Source: Calditrichales bacterium (GTDB lineage Bacteria > Calditrichota > Calditrichia > Calditrichales > J004). From it: DNA of 35,323 bases. Every line of letters begins with the position of its first letter. Position 1 is the first letter of the stretch. The notes under the pieces were generated by a model that worked only from the letters and a program-made list of their open reading frames with translations, searched no databases and was not told the origin of the DNA. Of this stretch, positions 15,351-24,173 are shown one piece after another. Location: positions 1 to 35,323 of the forward strand of contig WGCN01000137.1 of the NCBI GenBank assembly GCA_015493745.1, read 5' to 3'. The position numbers and the translations under genes were made by a program.

Positions 15351-17558
15351 CTATTTAAGCAACAACATCTGCTTGCCCTGGCGCCCGAAATCCGTTTCTA
15401 TCCGGTAGTAATATACGCCGCTGGCCAGACCGGAGGCGTCAAAGTTGATGCTGTGCACGCCGGCGGGCTGCACGCCGTTTTGCAAAACGGCCACTCTTTT
15501 GCCCAGCGTATTGAAAATCTCCAGCTTAACCATACTTTTTTGCGGCAAATTGTACTCGATCACCGTGGCCGGGTTAAAAGGATTGGGGTAGTTCTGGGCC
15601 AGGCGAAACTGTTCCGGAGTCAGCAGCAGTTCTTCCAGTGCCGTTGGCGTGCCGGTCTGGATGCGGGCGCGGATGTTGATGTCGCCATAGGCCGAAATAT
15701 CGTTATCATAGTTGACACCGTCCGAGGACGAATAGGAACGGCCCGTGGGGGTGCTGTAGTCAAAGGAGATGCCATAAGCCTTATTGATGATCTTTACGGC
15801 CACGAAAAAGTCCTGCCCGGCGCTGACGTTCATGGTTTGCGGCAGGGCGACATGATACCAGCCGTTTTGCGCCGCCGAATCGGTCACGGAGGTAATCAGG
15901 GTACCGGGGGAGGTACCGTCAAAACTATCATAAACCAACACTTCATAGGGAACGTTATTCTCCCTGAATCCGATATCCACAATGGTCAGTTTGCCGGCCT
16001 CCGGTGCGGTAAATTTAACGCCTCCCCAAAAATCGCCCGCCGAGGATAATCCCCAACCCCAGCCGCTTATGCCCGATTCATCATAGCTGATGGCGTAACC
16101 GTAAAGCTGACGCGGCGTAAGGTCGGCGGTCATAATAGCGCCGGAAGCGCTGATATTGCTTACGGCCATATTGGTGGCCTTACCGTCGTAGTCCTTGCTG
16201 TTGGGCGTGCTGTTGTTGTCAAAAACCGTGTTGTTGCTGCTTCCCGGGTAGGGGTCGCCGTCGTCACCGCGATTGACGCTGTTGTCGAGGTCGGCGTTGC
16301 CGTCCGCTTCTTCCAGATCCACCATTTTATGGGTTTCGTCGTTGTTTACCGGCCCGCTGCTCCAACGGGCCTTGCCCCAGCGTCTGCTTTCATCGATGTG
16401 AAAAATAAGCAGTCCGCTGCCGTTCAGATATTGATCAAACCCTGTCTTCTGCCGGTTTTCAATCAGCCAGTAGCGGTCAAACTCATAGCCGTCTTCCCAC
16501 ATCAGGTAAAGGGATTTATTGGTTTCGGCCCGTAGAATCTGCACATTGCTCTGGGGGGAGGTGATCACCGTGGGCGTAACCCAGCCCAACTGATACTTGC
16601 TCCAGCCGATCATGTGTGCCGGTTTTTCCGAATGGCTGCCGTCACCGCCCCAGCTCCCGGCGGCCATCAGCCCCCATTCGCCAATTCCTTCGGAAGCCTC
16701 ATAATCCGGTCCGTCGCCGGAGCCGGTGCGGTCGTATAAATCGGGCAGACCCAGCACATGGCCGAACTCATGGGTATAAACGCCGATTTCGCGGATAGTG
16801 CCGTTACCGGTACCCCCGCCCGATTCCTCGGGGCAGATAAAGTAGGTGCTCACCTTTATGTTGTTTCCGTCCGCGCCCACGTCATTGGTGGTGTACGCGT
16901 TGTCCCCCAGGCTGCTCATGTGCGGCCAAAAACTGTCGTTACCCGGCCATACCTCGGCGCCCGCGCCGGCATAGACCACGGCCACGGCGTCCACATAGCC
17001 GTCATCGTCCCCGGAATTGGGGATGCCGTCGGGGCCGTCGTTATCATACAGCGCGTAATCGATGGAATCATCCGCCGCCTGTACCGACTCATAAACAAAG
17101 CCTTTTACATTTTGGGGAAAGGTGCCGCTGTTGCCGTTGTTGTCTCCGGCGTAATAGCTTAAATTCTGCCCCGTGTGTACCCAGCCGTAAACCGTTCCGC
17201 TTAAGTCAAACTGTCCGTAGGAGATTTCATCATAATACTCGGTCATGGTACCGGTGGGGTTGTTGTCAAACAGGTGATCCTGAAAGGTGTTTGCCGAAAA
17301 TTGCCCGGCCAGGTCGCTAAAGTCGGAAAGGATCACCGGCAGTTTAAACACATCACTGTTCAACCCTTTTTTAAAGGATTGGCGGGCCTCCTTGCGGGCA
17401 GCCATGCGTTGGGCCCAGGCCGGATCACCATACTTATCCTGTAAAATATTTTTTTCCATCAGCTTCCAGAAATTAGCGGGAAAGGGTCCCTTGTCGGGCG
17501 GGTTAACCGCCAGGGAAACCGTTACCAGGGCCAGCAACACTGTGAATAAATTACGCAT
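15351..17558 (-). CDS. M6-family secreted metalloprotease with type IX-like C-terminal sorting domain
   Basis: A 735-residue secreted protease. The N-terminus is a signal peptide (MRNLFTVLLALVTVSLA). The catalytic domain contains HEFGHVLGLPDLYD near residue 264, the HExxHxxGxxD zinc motif of immune inhibitor A-type M6 peptidases, preceded by DGYVDAVAVVYAG. Residues about 500-635 form a beta-rich accessory domain. The last about 85 residues are a sorting tail: QNYPNPFNPATVIEYNLP, LEIFNTLGKRV, ASGVYYYRI and a basic hydrophobic end KQMLLLK. Such tails direct export or surface attachment in FCB bacteria. An AGGAG ribosome site precedes the ATG. A strong terminator follows the gene, and its DNA shares a near-identical 29-base patch with the gene ending at 29153. 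Confidence 0.92.
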   Translation of the reverse strand: MRNLFTVLLALVTVSLAVNPPDKGPFPANFWKLMEKNILQDKYGDPAWAQRMAARKEARQSFKKGLNSDVFKLPVILSDFSDLAGQFSANTFQDHLFDNNPTGTMTEYYDEISYGQFDLSGTVYGWVHTGQNLSYYAGDNNGNSGTFPQNVKGFVYESVQAADDSIDYALYDNDGPDGIPNSGDDDGYVDAVAVVYAGAGAEVWPGNDSFWPHMSSLGDNAYTTNDVGADGNNIKVSTYFICPEESGGGTGNGTIREIGVYTHEFGHVLGLPDLYDRTGSGDGPDYEASEGIGEWGLMAAGSWGGDGSHSEKPAHMIGWSKYQLGWVTPTVITSPQSNVQILRAETNKSLYLMWEDGYEFDRYWLIENRQKTGFDQYLNGSGLLIFHIDESRRWGKARWSSGPVNNDETHKMVDLEEADGNADLDNSVNRGDDGDPYPGSSNNTVFDNNSTPNSKDYDGKATNMAVSNISASGAIMTADLTPRQLYGYAISYDESGISGWGWGLSSAGDFWGGVKFTAPEAGKLTIVDIGFRENNVPYEVLVYDSFDGTSPGTLITSVTDSAAQNGWYHVALPQTMNVSAGQDFFVAVKIINKAYGISFDYSTPTGRSYSSSDGVNYDNDISAYGDINIRARIQTGTPTALEELLLTPEQFRLAQNYPNPFNPATVIEYNLPQKSMVKLEIFNTLGKRVAVLQNGVQPAGVHSINFDASGLASGVYYYRIETDFGRQGKQMLLLK

Positions 17559-17785
17559 GGGGTACTCCTGTCAAAATATATGTAAATTCAAATAACGATC
17601 GCATAAACAACCTCCGAAAAACGGGTCTTTTCCATGATTCCGGTTTATGAAAAAAGAGAAACACGGGCCGGCGCTGGTGTTAAAAGTTTTCGTTTTTCCC
17701 GGAATGACAATTTTACAACGGGACATTACAAGAATCCGGGCACACGGCGGGTAAAGAATACCGGGTTTCTCAGTAAGCTCATATT

Positions 17786-18184
17786 TTAATTTACCGGACG
17801 AAAATCCATGATCAGCGCTCTCGCAGGGTTTTTAAATTTCTGCCAGTAGATGTCCACTTCCAGCACCGTACCGGGAGCCATCTCTTTAAGGCCGAGCATT
17901 TTTTTATTGACCGGCGCTTCCATATCCAGCCCCGCCCCTTCGCGGCGTACAAAGTTGGGAAAGCATTCCACCACCCGGCTACTGTCGTCCAGCAGTCGCA
18001 CCATCAGACTAAAGCGGTTTTCCGGCAACATTTTTAAGGATTCCACCTTCACCTTAAGGGTTTGTTTTTTTTCCATCGTTACCGACCGGGATTGTGCCGA
18101 AGCCGCCGGTTTTGTATCCGGTTGTCCGGAACCGCAGCCAAGGAGTATAAAAAGCCCCAAAAGGGACACCAGATAAAAGCGCAT
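17786..18184 (-). CDS. Small predicted lipoprotein
   Basis: A 132-residue protein with a textbook lipoprotein signal, MRFYLVSLLGLFILLGCGSGQ (lipobox LLGC), so it is membrane-anchored in the periplasm or on the surface. The mature part has a Ser/Ala/Thr-rich linker followed by about 80 residues of probable beta structure (TLKVKVESLKML, SLMVRLLDDSSRVVECFPNF, GTVLEVDIYWQKF). No family is recognised; an OB-like or small beta-barrel fold is conceivable. The Met at 18184 was chosen over an upstream Met at 18268 because of the GGAG site and signal. The 227 bases between this gene and the M6 protease show no gene. Confidence 0.7.
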   Translation of the reverse strand: MRFYLVSLLGLFILLGCGSGQPDTKPAASAQSRSVTMEKKQTLKVKVESLKMLPENRFSLMVRLLDDSSRVVECFPNFVRREGAGLDMEAPVNKKMLGLKEMAPGTVLEVDIYWQKFKNPARALIMDFRPVN

Positions 18185-18391
18185 GATTTTCTCCGTTTTT
18201 ATGGGGTGTTCGTAGTGTTTAGCAATGAATTTAGTCGAATCCGGTATTATTTCCGTGATGATTAACACGATCCGGGCCCATGTGCCGTTATTCCGGCCGG
18301 TTTATAAAGCCGGACGGAGCCGGGAACCATAAACGCGCCCTCGGCCTTGTAAACGGCAGAGTTGCTGTCGGCAGACGTTTTTTTTACAAAA

Positions 18392-19675
18392 TCAGACCCC
18401 CATCACCCGTACCAGCCACAAACTCAGATCGGGCCAGTAGGTGATAATCACCAGGCTGATCAACAGAATGATTAAGAAAGGAATGGTGGCCTTGTAAAGC
18501 TTCATCACCGGTTGTTCAAAACGCATGGAGGCGATAAACAGATTCATGCCCACGGGCGGGGTGGAGTATCCGATGCCCAGATTGGCCAGAAAAATAATAC
18601 CCAGATGCACCGGATCGACATTAAACTGGGCGGCGATAGGTATGACCAGCGGGGCCACCACCATAATGGCCGAAAAGATATCCATCATGGCCCCAACCAC
18701 CAGCAGAAAAATATTGAGGACAATCAGGAATTCAAAGGGGGAATCCACATAGCCGCTCATGGCGTCTAAAATAGCCGTGGGAATTTCGGCGTCGATCAGA
18801 TAATTGGCCAGACCGAGAGCCGCCGCCAATATCACCAGGATGCCGCCCACCATAATCATGCTCTCCCGGGCCACGCGCAACAGGTCTTTTTTTAGCGAGA
18901 TGTCCCGGTAGATAAAAACTTCGATGATCAGCACATAAAACGCGGTGACGGCCGCCGCTTCCGTGGCCGTGAAAATACCGCCGTAAATACCGCCGAGAAT
19001 GATAAAGGGCAGGGGAATTTCCCAGATAGCCTCGCGGGTGCTTTGCCACAGGCGTTTTTTATCAAAGGCCTGGCTCTTCATGCCCACACCCTGTTTGCGG
19101 GCCGACCAGACACTGTAGACCGACAGCATGACAACCATCAGGACTCCGGGCAGGATACCGGCGGTAAACAGTTGATCGATACTGGTAGAAGAAACCAGTC
19201 CGTATAAAATTATAGGCAGGCTGGGAGGAAAGAGCAGACCCAGGTTCCCCGAAGCGGTCAGCATGCCCAGGCTGAATTTTTCCGAATAGTTATCGTCCAG
19301 CAGGGCCGGCAGCAACAGGCCGCCCAGGGCAACAATGGTAACCCCCGAAGCTCCGGTAAAAGCGGTAAACACCGCGCAGGAAAGCAGGGTAACGATAGCC
19401 AGACTGCCCGGCATCCAGCCCAGCAGCGCCCGCGAAAAGTTGACCAGACGCTGCGGTGTTTTGCTTTCGGCCAGCATATATCCGGCAAAGGTAAACAAAG
19501 GGATGGCCAAAAGCACGGGCTGCGAGGCCAGCCGGTAAAGCTCTATGATAACCGCCGAGGTATCGATATCGGCGCTGAAAAAGGCCATCAGGGCGATGGC
19601 GGAAATGATAACAAACAGGGGTGTGCCGAACAGAGCCAGCAGGGTCAGGGCCAGGGCAATCAATAAAACTTCCAT
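18392..19675 (-). CDS. dctM: TRAP transporter large permease (DctM family)
   Basis: A 427-residue polytopic membrane protein, the Na+-coupled large subunit of a tripartite ATP-independent periplasmic transporter. Characteristic segments are the N-terminal LLALFGTPLFVIISAIAL, AIPLFTFAGYMLAES, TAFTGASGVTIVALGGLLLPAL, GNLGLLFPPSLPIILYG, GGIFTATEAAAVTAFYVL and, near the C-terminus, NLGIGYSTPPVGMNLF. Around 11-12 hydrophobic segments match the family. The start overlaps the dctQ stop (TGATG), so the two subunits are translationally coupled. No dctP solute-binding protein is in the window, so the substrate (commonly an organic acid) is unknown. Confidence 0.93.
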   Translation of the reverse strand: MEVLLIALALTLLALFGTPLFVIISAIALMAFFSADIDTSAVIIELYRLASQPVLLAIPLFTFAGYMLAESKTPQRLVNFSRALLGWMPGSLAIVTLLSCAVFTAFTGASGVTIVALGGLLLPALLDDNYSEKFSLGMLTASGNLGLLFPPSLPIILYGLVSSTSIDQLFTAGILPGVLMVVMLSVYSVWSARKQGVGMKSQAFDKKRLWQSTREAIWEIPLPFIILGGIYGGIFTATEAAAVTAFYVLIIEVFIYRDISLKKDLLRVARESMIMVGGILVILAAALGLANYLIDAEIPTAILDAMSGYVDSPFEFLIVLNIFLLVVGAMMDIFSAIMVVAPLVIPIAAQFNVDPVHLGIIFLANLGIGYSTPPVGMNLFIASMRFEQPVMKLYKATIPFLIILLISLVIITYWPDLSLWLVRVMGV

Positions 19676-20172
19676 CAGGCCGCCGTCCCTTCTGCCCGGC
19701 GTGCCTCCACAACGCGCGTCAGGGCGGAAATAATAAACCGTATAAAGATCAGGCCGAAGCCGATGGGGATGATGATCTGAAAATACCAGGAAGGTACATC
19801 GTTAAAAACAATGGAGTTGTACTCCTTCTCTTCCAGCACAAAGGTGATGGCGGCCTGAAGCAAATACCAACTGACCGTTGCCGAAAAAAGATCGATAAAG
19901 GCCATCACATAGTTCTTCAGCGGCTTTTTCAGATAACGGGCAAAAACATCCACATTGATATGCTTGCCGTCACGGGTGGCCAGAGAGGCGCCGATAAAAC
20001 CGACCCACAAAACCAGATGCCGTAAAAAGATATCCCCCCATAAAATTCCCAGGTCAAAATAGCGCAAAATCACTTGCAGAAAAGCACCGAAAACCATCAG
20101 TAAAATAATGGTCAGGAGCAGAGCACCTTCCAGCGTGGCCACGGCATCATTTATTTTTTTGATGATCTTCAT
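19675..20172 (-). CDS. dctQ: TRAP transporter small permease (DctQ family)
   Basis: A 165-residue protein with four hydrophobic segments, as in DctQ. It starts MKIIKKINDAVATLEGALLL and contains the family-typical FLQVILRYF, LWVGFIGASLATRDGKHINVDV and a C-terminal fourth helix with SALTRVVEARRAEG. It pairs with the coupled DctM. A GGAG ribosome site precedes the ATG. The 194-base gap upstream contains two small hairpins and no gene. A dctP partner must be encoded elsewhere. Confidence 0.88.
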   Translation of the reverse strand: MKIIKKINDAVATLEGALLLTIILLMVFGAFLQVILRYFDLGILWGDIFLRHLVLWVGFIGASLATRDGKHINVDVFARYLKKPLKNYVMAFIDLFSATVSWYLLQAAITFVLEEKEYNSIVFNDVPSWYFQIIIPIGFGLIFIRFIISALTRVVEARRAEGTAA

Positions 20173-20218
20173 CGTTTCTCCCTCCAGGTTCCCGGAAACC
20201 GTTTCTGACGAACAGCCC

Positions 20219-20258
20219 CCGCCTTCGCTTAGGCGGATTCAGGGCATGAAAGCCTGAA
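20219..20258. other. Two adjacent small hairpins upstream of dctQ
   Basis: CCGCCT-TCGCTT-AGGCGG (20219-20236) and TTCAGG-gcatgaaag-CCTGAA (20238-20258) are two perfect 6-bp stems separated by one base, 47-86 bases upstream of dctQ. Neither has a U-run, so they are not obvious terminators; they could lie in the 5' leader of the TRAP mRNA. Confidence 0.3.
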
Positions 20259-20366
20259 AGATATTGCAACGGGCCTTTTAATACAAATGATACATCTCAC
20301 CTTTGAACCCAATCTTTTCATGACGTAGATTGCCAGCATCAACACCCAGACTTATTCGGATACTTT

Positions 20367-21686
20367 GTGATGACAAGAATATTATACCGGCAACCCCTGC
20401 GCCTTTGGCACACCCTGCGCATGCGGCACAGGCTGGAGGCGCTTTTTTTGGCCCTGGTGCTGTTTACCGTACCGGCCACCCGCGCCCATGCCGTTTTCGG
20501 CCACTGGCTGGAGACGGGCATGTCCCTTAACCGGCTGATCTTTTTTTTGCTGTGGAGCTTTCTCGCCCTCTGGCTGCTGATACAATTCCCCGTTTTTCAC
20601 TTTTTGACGGGACGTCAACGGCTGGTTGCCCTGGCCGCCCCCACGCCGGCTTCCCCCCGTCAGGCCCGGCAGATTCTCTTTTATGTCAGCTTAAAATATC
20701 AACTGGCCCTTATTTTTATCTTTACACCCTTGTGGGCCGCCTTATGGGGCCATAGCCCGGGTGGCACCCTGTCGTTGGGTCTGCTGATGCCGGCCGGCGC
20801 GGCCCTGGTCTGGCGCTCAGCCTTATATCTTTACCTGCGCTGGTCGCCCAAGCCCTGGTGGGTATTATGGTTGTTGACCCTTGGCCTTATGGCCGGTGGT
20901 TTTTATGCCTATTTTTGGCATCTGGAAATATATTACCTGTCGCTGTTTTTGTTATTTACGGCCCTCTATGCTTTCGGCCATCGTTCCACGGAAATAGACC
21001 TGCAATCCTTTCCCGGCCGGACGCACCATTCTCCGGACAACTCACGGCGCTATCTGCCCAGTGAAGGGAAAAAGAAATCCCCGGTTCCGAGCAGTCCCCT
21101 GCAGGCCTGGATTATTAAGGAACGGCTGGCGCGACGGCGTCTGCGGCCCTTTCGCCGCTGGCGATGGGCGATGTTTTTATGGGCAGCCGTAACTCTTTTC
21201 GCTCTGTCTTTCAGCACCCTGGCAGAAAAGAACCTGATTATTTTCGGTTTGGCGGTTTTATATCTGTGGGTCTACCTGGGGGTCGGGTTTAATGAAAAAT
21301 ACCGCGAACCGGAATCGCCCTGGCTGATACAAAGCGCTCCCCTGCGGCTGCGTGACTGGTGGCTGGCCCGTCTGTGGGTGGAAGGGGGCGACGCCCTGTG
21401 GGGCCTGGCCCTGGTTACCGCCGCCTGGCAGGTTGGCGGGCTGGAGGGCGAACTCTTGCCGATATACGCCTTAACCCTGATTGTCCTGTGGTTTATTTTC
21501 TTTTCCGCCATGGTCAATTTTCAAATCATGTTCTATGATAATGTACGCATGGCCGGATACGCCTTTCATTTTACCATGCTGCTGCTGGGTATCATGATTG
21601 TAAACTACCGTTTGGTCGGGCCGCTGATCGCCCTGGCTTTAATGTTGTTTTTTAGCTATAAAAACTATAAATATATAAACAGATGA
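20367..21686 (+). CDS. ABC transporter membrane subunit (ABC-2-like)
   Basis: A 439-residue hydrophobic protein with roughly ten membrane segments and a central basic cytoplasmic loop (about 205-260, rich in Arg/Lys). It is not recognised as a named family; the role as permease is inferred from the overlap (ATGA) with the ATPase gene that follows, so the two are co-translated. It may be an exporter of the ABC-2 kind. The first codon is GTG directly followed by ATG (20370); neither has a good Shine-Dalgarno, so the start is uncertain by one codon. It is the first gene of a nine-gene plus-strand operon. Confidence 0.7.
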   Translation: MMTRILYRQPLRLWHTLRMRHRLEALFLALVLFTVPATRAHAVFGHWLETGMSLNRLIFFLLWSFLALWLLIQFPVFHFLTGRQRLVALAAPTPASPRQARQILFYVSLKYQLALIFIFTPLWAALWGHSPGGTLSLGLLMPAGAALVWRSALYLYLRWSPKPWWVLWLLTLGLMAGGFYAYFWHLEIYYLSLFLLFTALYAFGHRSTEIDLQSFPGRTHHSPDNSRRYLPSEGKKKSPVPSSPLQAWIIKERLARRRLRPFRRWRWAMFLWAAVTLFALSFSTLAEKNLIIFGLAVLYLWVYLGVGFNEKYREPESPWLIQSAPLRLRDWWLARLWVEGGDALWGLALVTAAWQVGGLEGELLPIYALTLIVLWFIFFSAMVNFQIMFYDNVRMAGYAFHFTMLLLGIMIVNYRLVGPLIALALMLFFSYKNYKYINR

Positions 21687-22330
21687 TCACCATTGAAAAC
21701 CTTTCGGTATACTACGAAAACGTTCAGGCCCTGAACGGCCTGACATTACACTGGCCTCCGGGAAAACTTATCGGACTGCACGGAGCCAACGGTGCCGGTA
21801 AAAGTACCGTCCTCAAGGTATGTGCCGGTATTGTCCGCCGCTATGAAGGCCGGGTACTTTTTAAAGAAAAACCTGTTGAGCAAAATCTCTTTGAGATAAA
21901 ACGGGCCACCTATTATGTGCCGGAAAACGCCGGGATTTTGCCCTATCTCAGCGGCCGGGAGTTTTTACAGATGATCCGCGCCCTGTATGGCCGTCCCGCG
22001 GATGACGCTCTGTTGGAGCATCTGCTGGAAATAAGCGGACTGAAGGAAAAAGCGGATGATCCGGGTTATACCTATTCCCACGGCATGCGTCAAAAGCTGT
22101 TTATCACCGCCGCCCTGATTTCCGGTGCGGAGGCTCTTTTTTTCGACGAGGCTTTTAACGGTGTGGATCAGGAGGGTACCGCAGCGTTGTTAAATCACAT
22201 CCGCAACGACTTTTTAACCGCTTCGCGCCTGGTTGTGATCAGTTCACACCAACATGATTTTTTACAAAAATGGCGGGATATAAGTTTCGAAATCAATAAT
22301 GGCATGTTGGAGGCCGAAACGGAATTATGA
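21683..22330 (+). CDS. ABC transporter ATP-binding protein
   Basis: A 215-residue ATPase. Walker A is GANGAGKST (about 34-42). The signature is the divergent YSHGMRQK (about 131), similar to the YS.GM.Q form of BcrA/CcmA-type exporters rather than LSGGQ. Walker B is ALFFDEAFNGVD, and the switch His lies in ISSHQHD. The protein is small, with little beyond the core domain. It overlaps the permease upstream and the SpoIIM-family gene downstream by four bases each, so this ATPase is made together with both. Confidence 0.92.
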   Translation: MITIENLSVYYENVQALNGLTLHWPPGKLIGLHGANGAGKSTVLKVCAGIVRRYEGRVLFKEKPVEQNLFEIKRATYYVPENAGILPYLSGREFLQMIRALYGRPADDALLEHLLEISGLKEKADDPGYTYSHGMRQKLFITAALISGAEALFFDEAFNGVDQEGTAALLNHIRNDFLTASRLVVISSHQHDFLQKWRDISFEINNGMLEAETEL

Positions 22331-23307
22331 CGGAAGCGACCTTTATAAAGCGTAACCGTGACCATTGGAAAAAGGCCGAGAAGCTGCTAAACTCCCGCAA
22401 GGAGATTACGGTGGAAGAGCTCAGTACGCTATATATCCGGCTTACCGACGATCTTTCCTGGGCGCGTACCTATTACGCCGGCAGTACGGTAACGGGCTAT
22501 TTGAATAACCTGGTCGGCCGGGCGCACCAACAGCTCTATCGCAGCCGTCCCAATACATTTAAACGCCTGATCCGTTTTTGGCGCGAAGACCTGCCCCTTC
22601 TGTTTTACCGGTACCGGGTCTATTTCTTAATGGCTTTTTTGATTACCGCCCTGGCCACGGCCATCGGCTGGCTTTCCGCCGAACATGATCCATACTTCGT
22701 CCGGTTGATTTTAGGCGACGGTTATGTCAACATGACCCTGGAAAACATTTCCAACAACGATCCCATGGCTGTTTATAAGAAAATGAGTGAAACCGATATG
22801 TTTCTGGGTATTACCATCAACAACATACGCGTATCTCTTTTTGCTTTTATCTTTGGCGTATTTTTCGCCGTGGGCAGCGCCTACATTCTTTTTAACAACG
22901 GCATCATGCTCGGTGTTTTCCATCAGATGTTTTACGCCAATGACCTGCTGGGTCCGGCCATGCGCACCATCTGGATACACGGCACCATTGAAATCAGCGC
23001 CATTATCATTGCCGGGGGCGCGGGGCTGGTTGTCGGCTCCGGATTTCTGTTTCCCGGCAGCTATACCCGCCTGCACTCTTTTAAGCGCGGCGTACGCGAC
23101 GGCATGAAAATCACCATCGGCCTGATCCCTTTTTTTATTGTCGCCGGTTTTCTGGAAGGCTTTGTCACCCGGCATACCGGCATGCCGCTCCTGTTAAGTT
23201 CCGCTATTATTCTGCTTTCGGTAGGATTTATCTTTTTTTATGTTTATTATTATCCTATTCAACTTTACAAACGCCATCAGAGGAGGTTTTATGAATCAAA
23301 CCAGTGA
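22327..23307 (+). CDS. SpoIIM/DUF95-family membrane protein
   Basis: A 326-residue membrane protein. A soluble N-terminal helical region of about 95 residues (ELSTLYIRLTDDLSWARTYY, YLNNLVGRAHQQLY) is followed by about five membrane helices. The segment WIHGTIEISAIIIAGGAGLVVG is the hallmark of stage II sporulation protein M homologues. In non-sporulating bacteria and archaea such proteins accompany MoxR, DUF58 and RDD genes, as here, so the sporulation name should not be taken as function. The 3' end carries the AGGAGG ribosome site of the next gene. Confidence 0.88.
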   Translation: MTEATFIKRNRDHWKKAEKLLNSRKEITVEELSTLYIRLTDDLSWARTYYAGSTVTGYLNNLVGRAHQQLYRSRPNTFKRLIRFWREDLPLLFYRYRVYFLMAFLITALATAIGWLSAEHDPYFVRLILGDGYVNMTLENISNNDPMAVYKKMSETDMFLGITINNIRVSLFAFIFGVFFAVGSAYILFNNGIMLGVFHQMFYANDLLGPAMRTIWIHGTIEISAIIIAGGAGLVVGSGFLFPGSYTRLHSFKRGVRDGMKITIGLIPFFIVAGFLEGFVTRHTGMPLLLSSAIILLSVGFIFFYVYYYPIQLYKRHQRRFYESNQ

Positions 23308-24172
23308 AGACTTTAAAACTCAAAAGGTGAATTTACATCAAACACGCAGTATTAGCGAAACAATTAACACCTCCTTTACCTTTTTCCGTTCCGAGTTCGT
23401 TCCCCTGGGCAAAAACCTGATCTATGTGGCAGGGCCGCTGATTATTCTATCCGCCTTGCTCAACTATTTCTTTTTTAATGATGTCTTCGGCAGTATCATG
23501 GCCGATCCTTCCGGCGGCACCACGGGCTTAGAAGCCATATTTTCCTCACAATATTTTCTGCTGATGCTCACCCAGATACTGGTAACCACCGTCATCGGTC
23601 TGATCGTCAACTTTTACATACTGGATTACATGGAGGGTAGCGGTCCCACCAGCGTGGCCCGTATGTGGCAATTGATTCTTAACAAAGCTCCCCTGTACTT
23701 TGGCTATATGATTGTTTTGTTTATTTTGATTATGCTGGGCTTTATGTTTTTTTTATTGCCCGGTATCTATTTGTCCATTGCTCTGATTCTTTTTTTACCG
23801 GCCGCTGTTCAGGAAAATCTGCCCTTTGGCAAAGCCCTGAAGCGCAGCTTATATCTGACCAAAAATTACTGGTGGTTCACTTTGGGCCTGATACTTCTTA
23901 CCGGTATCATTATTTACATCATCTATATGATCTTTGAAATACCCTTTATGGCTCTGGGGGTCGGTTTGGGTTTTTCCTCCGGATTTCAGGTAACACCCGA
24001 TGATATCGGATCATTTTACGGGATATATGTGGCTTTTGCTCAACTACTGATGCTGGTATATTCTTTTCTCTTTGTGGTGGAAACCGTTCACTTCTACAGT
24101 CAGCGGGAAAAGAAAGAAGCCCGCGGACTCGGTGAACAGATTGCCGAACTGGACCACCCGTCCGCGGAGTAA
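23291..24172 (+). CDS. Six-helix membrane protein of unknown function in the MoxR/SpoIIM operon
   Basis: A 293-residue protein with a polar N-terminus (about 35 residues) and about six membrane helices. Helices 3-4 contain FFLLPGIYLSIALILFLPAAVQE followed by GKALKRSLYLTKNYWW, a pattern seen in glycerophosphodiester phosphodiesterase membrane-domain-like and DUF975-like proteins. No catalytic domain is present. The perfect AGGAGG just before the ATG at 23291 fixes the start, 17 bases inside the SpoIIM-family gene. The next gene begins one base after its stop. A membrane protein occupies a comparable place in related clusters. Confidence 0.72.
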   Translation: MNQTSEDFKTQKVNLHQTRSISETINTSFTFFRSEFVPLGKNLIYVAGPLIILSALLNYFFFNDVFGSIMADPSGGTTGLEAIFSSQYFLLMLTQILVTTVIGLIVNFYILDYMEGSGPTSVARMWQLILNKAPLYFGYMIVLFILIMLGFMFFLLPGIYLSIALILFLPAAVQENLPFGKALKRSLYLTKNYWWFTLGLILLTGIIIYIIYMIFEIPFMALGVGLGFSSGFQVTPDDIGSFYGIYVAFAQLLMLVYSFLFVVETVHFYSQREKKEARGLGEQIAELDHPSAE

Positions 24173-24173
24173 G

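Noticed and set aside
22327-23307. Evidence that the organism sporulates
   Set aside because: SpoIIM-family proteins are widespread in non-sporulating bacteria and archaea, and no other sporulation gene is present.
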